Source: an uncultured Candidatus Planktophila sp.
GTDB taxonomy: Bacteria; Actinomycetota; Actinomycetes; Nanopelagicales; Nanopelagicaceae
DNA length: 10,516 nt
NCBI GenBank assembly: GCA_937927965.1
Contig: CALEZA010000033.1
Coordinates: 1 to 10,516 of the forward strand
Reading direction: 5' to 3'
Both the position numbers and the translations under genes were made by a program. This document shows, in pieces, positions 8,445 through 10,516 of this stretch (the first letter of the stretch is position 1; every line of letters begins with the position of its first letter). The notes under the pieces are model-generated. The model searched no databases. It was given only the letters and a program-made list of their open reading frames with translations, and was not told the DNA's origin.

Positions 8445-8471
8445 TTTGGCTCTTTGGCTATATTGCCAAAG
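8445..8471 (+). promoter_or_regulatory. Palindrome with extra half-site upstream of bldC (candidate operator)
   Basis: CTTTGGC (8452-8458), a 6-nt AT loop and GCCAAAG (8465-8471) form a perfect 7-bp inverted repeat. A further direct copy of TTTGGC lies at 8445-8450, 8 bp from the second. The right arm overlaps a good -35 hexamer, TTGCCA at 8463-8468. That placement suits an operator controlling bldC. It could also be a weak terminator of the upstream gene, but no T-run follows on the + strand. Confidence 0.5.
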
Positions 8472-8492
8472 TAAGACATCACCCCCGATACT
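8463..8492 (+). promoter_or_regulatory. bldC: Candidate bldC promoter
   Basis: The -35 TTGCCA (8463-8468) matches TTGACA at 5 of 6 positions. After an 18-nt spacer comes GATACT (8487-8492), 4 of 6 to TATAAT. Transcription would start near 8499, giving a leader of about 45 nt. This is the best -35/-10 pair I found in the 107-nt gap. An alternative, TTGCGA (8493) with TAGCTT (8520), has a 21-nt spacer and is less likely. Confidence 0.45.
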
Positions 8493-8544
8493 TTGCGACA
8501 TAACGGAGCAATTCGGACATAGCTTTAAGGGTGAGGGGGGTTAG

Positions 8545-8742
8545 ATGGATCGCATTCCTGCGGCTGAAGTTCTCCTGACGCCTCGTGAAGTAGCAGACCT
8601 CTTTGGTGTTGATCCCAAGACTGTTACCCGTTGGGCAAAGGCTGGAAAGCTCACCTCTATCCGCACCTTAGGTGGACATCGCCGCTATCGTAAATCTGAA
8701 GTTGATGAACTTCGCCAGAATTACTTTAAGAGCCAAAGTTAA
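8545..8742 (+). CDS. bldC: BldC, MerR-like small DNA-binding regulator
   Basis: The 65-aa protein is nearly a lone winged helix-turn-helix of the MerR type. The segment LLTPREVADLFGVDPKTVTRW (10-30) is the HTH, and the run from VDPKTVTRWAKAGKL through SIRTLGGHRRYR (22-49) agrees almost residue for residue with Streptomyces BldC as I remember it. Unlike classical MerR proteins it has no dimerisation helix or effector domain. Streptomyces BldC binds direct repeats cooperatively, head to tail, and controls the onset of development. A non-sporulating relative would use it for other genes, which cannot be told from here. The start has a G-rich site (GAGGGGGG, 8533-8540) 4 nt upstream, rather close, and the conserved region fixes the frame. 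The next gene begins 12 nt downstream. Confidence 0.93.
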   Translation: MDRIPAAEVLLTPREVADLFGVDPKTVTRWAKAGKLTSIRTLGGHRRYRKSEVDELRQNYFKSQS

Positions 8743-8754
8743 CTTTCTACATAT

Positions 8755-9795
8755 ATGAATTACTCAATCGCAGATTTTGCACTTCTCTCTGCTCTGACCT
8801 TTATTGCAGTGGGAGTTATTACCCCACAAATTCGAAAGGTTGCTCTCCACTTTAATGCTGTAGATGCTCCTAATCTTGAAAGAAAAGCTCAGAAGGAACC
8901 CGTTCCATATTTGGGCGGTGTGGCAATTGCAATCGGCGTAGTGGCAGCTTCTTATGGCTCTCTCTTGGCTGTTGATTTCTCAATGCAGACACTGAAGTTG
9001 GCAAGCACTGTTTTGATTCCAGCTATTGCAATTTCGGCGATGGGTCTATGGGATGACCTCAAAGGACTACAACCGTGGCCGCGCCTCATTGCTCAAACAA
9101 TTACTGGCGTTGGTGTTGCGACAATTTTGATTGCAACAGACACAATTGGAACAGCCTTTGGAAATACTCTCTCTAACTATTTGATCACCACAGTGTGGAT
9201 TGTGGGTGTGTGTAATTCAATCAACTTCTTTGATAATCATGATGGAGGAGCTGCAGGCACAGTTGCGGTGATTACCTTCTTCCTCTTCTTTATCGCCTAT
9301 GACCGCCAGCAGATATTGGTCAGCGCTCTTGCTGCTGTCACAGCAGGTGCTACTGCTGGATTTCTTATTTGGAATCGCCATCCAGCCAAGATCTATATGG
9401 GAGATGCAGGTTCTCTCTTTTTGGGAATCATCATCTCCGTTCTCACGATCCGCTTGAGCCCAGGTGTTGTTCCCACTTATATGTCCCTTGCTATTCCATT
9501 GATCTTGATGGCCACTCCAATCCTGGACACAACAGTTGCTGTCTTCTCACGAATTTATAGAGGTATTTCCCCATTTCAGGGAGGTCGTGATCACCTCTCA
9601 CATCGCCTGATGCGAAAAGGGTTGACTCGAAAGGTCACAGCAATCACTCTCTGGGCAATGGCTGCCTACTACGGACTACTTGCCCTGACTCTCTACACAT
9701 GGCCTGATTCATTTGGCCATCAAGTGATTCTTATTGCAGCGCTAAGCTGGCTCATCAAGCTCGTATTCTTCTTGCGAATCCCATCTGAGGGGTAA
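8755..9795 (+). CDS. WecA/TagO-type polyprenyl-phosphate glycosyl-1-phosphate transferase (MraY superfamily)
   Basis: The 346-aa integral membrane enzyme has about 10-11 hydrophobic segments. Family members transfer a sugar-1-phosphate from a UDP-sugar to undecaprenyl or decaprenyl phosphate, starting a cell-envelope glycan. Motifs in order are VPYLGGVAI (50-58), GLWDDLKGLQPWPRLIAQ (97-114) with the Asp100-Asp101 catalytic pair, NSINFFDNHDGGAAG (154-168), YMGDAGSLFLG (214-224) with Asp217, and GGRDHLSHRL (276-285). The last His motif points to the WecA/TagO branch rather than MraY itself. The usual DGxDGL is here DNHDGG. UDP-GlcNAc is a likely donor by family, but not shown. The ATG has no Shine-Dalgarno; TAACTT at the bldC stop (8740-8745) could be a -10 element for an almost leaderless mRNA, or the gene is coupled to bldC. 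Confidence 0.85.
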   Translation: MNYSIADFALLSALTFIAVGVITPQIRKVALHFNAVDAPNLERKAQKEPVPYLGGVAIAIGVVAASYGSLLAVDFSMQTLKLASTVLIPAIAISAMGLWDDLKGLQPWPRLIAQTITGVGVATILIATDTIGTAFGNTLSNYLITTVWIVGVCNSINFFDNHDGGAAGTVAVITFFLFFIAYDRQQILVSALAAVTAGATAGFLIWNRHPAKIYMGDAGSLFLGIIISVLTIRLSPGVVPTYMSLAIPLILMATPILDTTVAVFSRIYRGISPFQGGRDHLSHRLMRKGLTRKVTAITLWAMAAYYGLLALTLYTWPDSFGHQVILIAALSWLIKLVFFLRIPSEG

Positions 9796-9804
9796 ACTAA
9801 AGCC

Positions 9805-9999
9805 ATGTCTAACACACCAGCAGATGATGTAAAAGCAAAGATGCTCGCAGCACTTGAGGCGAAGAAGAATAAGAAGGGTGCACCTGGCTCTTCCAATAAT
9901 GCATCTGGTGGTTCAAAGATTCGCGGCGGGCAGCGCTCTGGTGGTGCACCAGCTGTTCAGCGCAAAGCAGGACCATCTGGTTCAGGATCTGCAGGCTAA
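9805..9999 (+). CDS. Small basic Gly/Ser-rich protein, DUF5302-like (64 aa)
   Basis: The N-terminal third (ADDVKAKMLAALEAKKNKKG, residues 6-25) is a short charged helix. The rest is Gly/Ser/Ala-rich and probably disordered, ending AVQRKAGPSGSGSAG. The layout of acidic-basic helix, then GGSKIRGG, then a closing RKxG recalls the actinobacterial DUF5302 family, whose function is unknown. That match is from memory and approximate, since the usual FRRK(S/A)G end is only partly kept as VQRKAG. The start is supported by GAGGGG at 9787-9792, somewhat distant at 12 nt, and by 9-nt spacing from the previous stop. A DUF167 gene follows after 11 nt. Composition is skewed, but codon use resembles the neighbours, so I take it as a real gene. 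Confidence 0.7.
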   Translation: MSNTPADDVKAKMLAALEAKKNKKGAPGSSNNASGGSKIRGGQRSGGAPAVQRKAGPSGSGSAG

Positions 10000-10010
10000 A
10001 TAATAATCTC

Positions 10011-10301
10011 GTGTCATTTCTCTTAGAGATACGAGTCCGCCCTAACGCATCCCGAAATAAAGTCGGTGGAAGTGTGGGAGAACCACCTCGATTAGTAGTC
10101 GCTGTGCAAGCCCCTGCAGTTGATGGAAAAGCAAACGCTGCTGTTATTAAAGAGTTAGCAGATGCATTTAATCTTCGTTCACGAGATTTCACAATTGTCT
10201 TCGGTGAATTAGGAAGAGATAAGCGTTTACTAGTAGAAGGCGATGAGGAAACTCTTCAAGAAAAAGTGGAAGAGTTAATGGGCGAACCTAAGTTGCTGTA
10301 A
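10011..10301 (+). CDS. DUF167 / YggU family protein
   Basis: The 96-aa protein has the family pattern RVRPNASRNKVGG (8-20), VQAPAVDGKANAAVIKELADAF (32-53) and the C-terminal FGELGRDKRLLVEG (64-77). DUF167 proteins have a small alpha/beta fold of unknown function and are widespread; several are encoded near envelope or cell-division genes. It is cytoplasmic with no signal peptide. The chosen start is GTG at 10011, which keeps the first beta strand (SFLLEIRVRP) whole; no Shine-Dalgarno precedes it. The sequence TAAATAATAAT between the previous stop codon and the GTG is AT-rich and could be a -10 region, though its spacing for a leaderless start is poor; coupling across the 11-nt gap is as likely. 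The gene converges on the tRNA-Phe gene. Confidence 0.88.
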   Translation: MSFLLEIRVRPNASRNKVGGSVGEPPRLVVAVQAPAVDGKANAAVIKELADAFNLRSRDFTIVFGELGRDKRLLVEGDEETLQEKVEELMGEPKLL

Positions 10302-10328
10302 AAAGAAAGTTGCAATTCTTAGATTGCA
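10301..10328 (-). terminator. Weak terminator-like hairpin downstream of tRNA-Phe
   Basis: Reading the - strand after tRNA-Phe, TGCAAT (10328-10323), a 6-nt loop and ATTGCA (10316-10311) form a 6-bp stem. It is followed by a T-rich run, ACTTTCTTTTTA (10310-10299). The layout fits a rho-independent terminator for the tRNA transcript, but the stem is short and AT-rich. On the + strand no T-run follows, so it does not obviously end the DUF167 transcript. Confidence 0.5.
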
Positions 10329-10333
10329 TAAAG

Positions 10334-10407
10334 TGGCTTGGGACAGGATCGAACTGTCGACCTCACGATTTTCAGTCGCGCGCTCGTACCAACTGAGCTA
10401 CCGAGCC
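10334..10407 (-). tRNA. tRNA-Phe (anticodon GAA)
   Basis: On the - strand the 74-nt gene runs from GGCTCGG to CCAAGCC plus discriminator A. All arms are present: D-stem GCTC/GAGC with the AGTTGGTAC loop, anticodon stem CGCGA/TCGTG with one G-U pair around loop CTGAAAA (GAA), variable AGGTC, and T-stem GACAG/CTGTC with TTCGATC. The CCA end is not encoded, since CTT follows. The acceptor stem has one C-A mismatch at pair 5-68. A tRNA-Asp gene lies upstream on the same strand and a terminator-like hairpin downstream. Confidence 0.96.
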
Positions 10408-10434
10408 ATTATTTAATTGTTAACTGCCTTAGTA

Positions 10435-10468
10435 AGAAAGAGAGAGCGTGTGGACACTCTCTCTTTCT
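10435..10468 (-). repeat. Strong 12-bp hairpin between the tRNA-Asp and tRNA-Phe genes
   Basis: AGAAAGAGAGAG (10435-10446) and CTCTCTCTTTCT (10457-10468) pair perfectly over 12 bp around a 10-nt loop, 2 nt beyond the tRNA-Asp 3' end. Read on the - strand, the 3' arm ends TTTCTTACT, so it could be a terminator for tRNA-Asp with an imperfect T-run. It could instead be a structured spacer for RNase processing of a joint tRNA-Asp/tRNA-Phe transcript. One arm is all purine and the other all pyrimidine. Confidence 0.6.
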
Positions 10469-10470
10469 AG

Positions 10471-10516
10471 CGACCCGGACGGGACTTGAACCCGCGACCT
10501 CCGCCGTGACAGGGCG
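10471..10516 (-). tRNA. tRNA-Asp (anticodon GTC), 5' part outside the window
   Basis: On the - strand the window shows the 3' portion of the gene: part of the anticodon stem, loop CTGTCAC (GTC), the 3' strand GGCGG, variable AGGTC, T-stem GCGGG/CCCGT with TTCAAGT, acceptor 3' strand CCGGGTC and discriminator G73, an identity base for Asp tRNAs. The CCA end is not encoded (CTA follows). The acceptor 5' strand and D-arm lie beyond 10516, so acceptor pairing cannot be checked. Confidence 0.93.

Noticed and set aside
8452..8471. Palindrome as a rho-independent terminator of the 271-aa gene
   Set aside because: No T-run follows on the + strand and the arm overlaps a good -35 hexamer, so a regulatory site is preferred, though not proven.
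1..10516. Mobile element, CRISPR array, toxin-antitoxin pair or defence island
   Set aside because: No transposase or integrase, no regular repeats, and no effector-like small gene pairs were seen; the tRNA genes at the right end show no integrase or att-like duplicate inside the window.

Overview
The window looks like a chromosomal housekeeping region of a low-GC, streamlined actinobacterium. Base composition by eye is roughly mid-40s % GC (not computed). Signs of Actinobacteria are a BldC orthologue, a DUF3073 protein, a purine-operon sterol-carrier-like protein, a small DUF5302-like protein, and tRNA genes without encoded CCA. Tight gene packing with 0-13 nt gaps or 1-4 nt overlaps, together with the moderate GC, would suit freshwater Nanopelagicales (acI) or a relative. 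That placement is inference; a phylogeny of PurL or PurF would settle it.

Positions 1-5973 hold a de novo purine operon on the + strand: purS (5' end cut by the window), purQ, purL, a small sterol-carrier-family protein, purF and purM. PurS, PurQ and PurL together form FGAM synthase, PurF makes phosphoribosylamine, and PurM closes the imidazole ring to AIR. Visible catalytic and metal-ligand residues are intact in all of them. Directly behind purM (7 nt gap) is a 459-aa polytopic membrane protein resembling GT-C glycosyltransferases, not part of purine synthesis.

Positions 7361-8742 hold a 58-aa DUF3073 protein with a strong Shine-Dalgarno, a conserved actinobacterial protein of unknown function that starts at GTG with no Shine-Dalgarno, and bldC behind a 107-nt gap containing a candidate promoter and palindrome. 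From memory, Streptomyces also keeps purF-purM-DUF3073 close to bldC, so this linkage is old.

Positions 8755-10301 hold a WecA/TagO-type polyprenyl-phosphate glycosyl-1-phosphate transferase, a 64-aa Gly/Lys/Ser-rich DUF5302-like protein, and a DUF167/YggU protein. On the - strand at the right end are tRNA-Phe(GAA) and the 3' part of tRNA-Asp(GTC), separated by a strong 12-bp hairpin and followed by a weak terminator-like hairpin facing the DUF167 gene.

No mobile element, CRISPR array, toxin-antitoxin pair or defence system is visible, and no gene-free stretch exceeds 110 nt. I do not see an undescribed multi-gene system. The items most worth checking are the bldC control region, the starts without Shine-Dalgarno whose upstream stop codon may double as a -10 element, the GT-C-like gene attached to the purine operon, and a mismatched base pair in tRNA-Phe.
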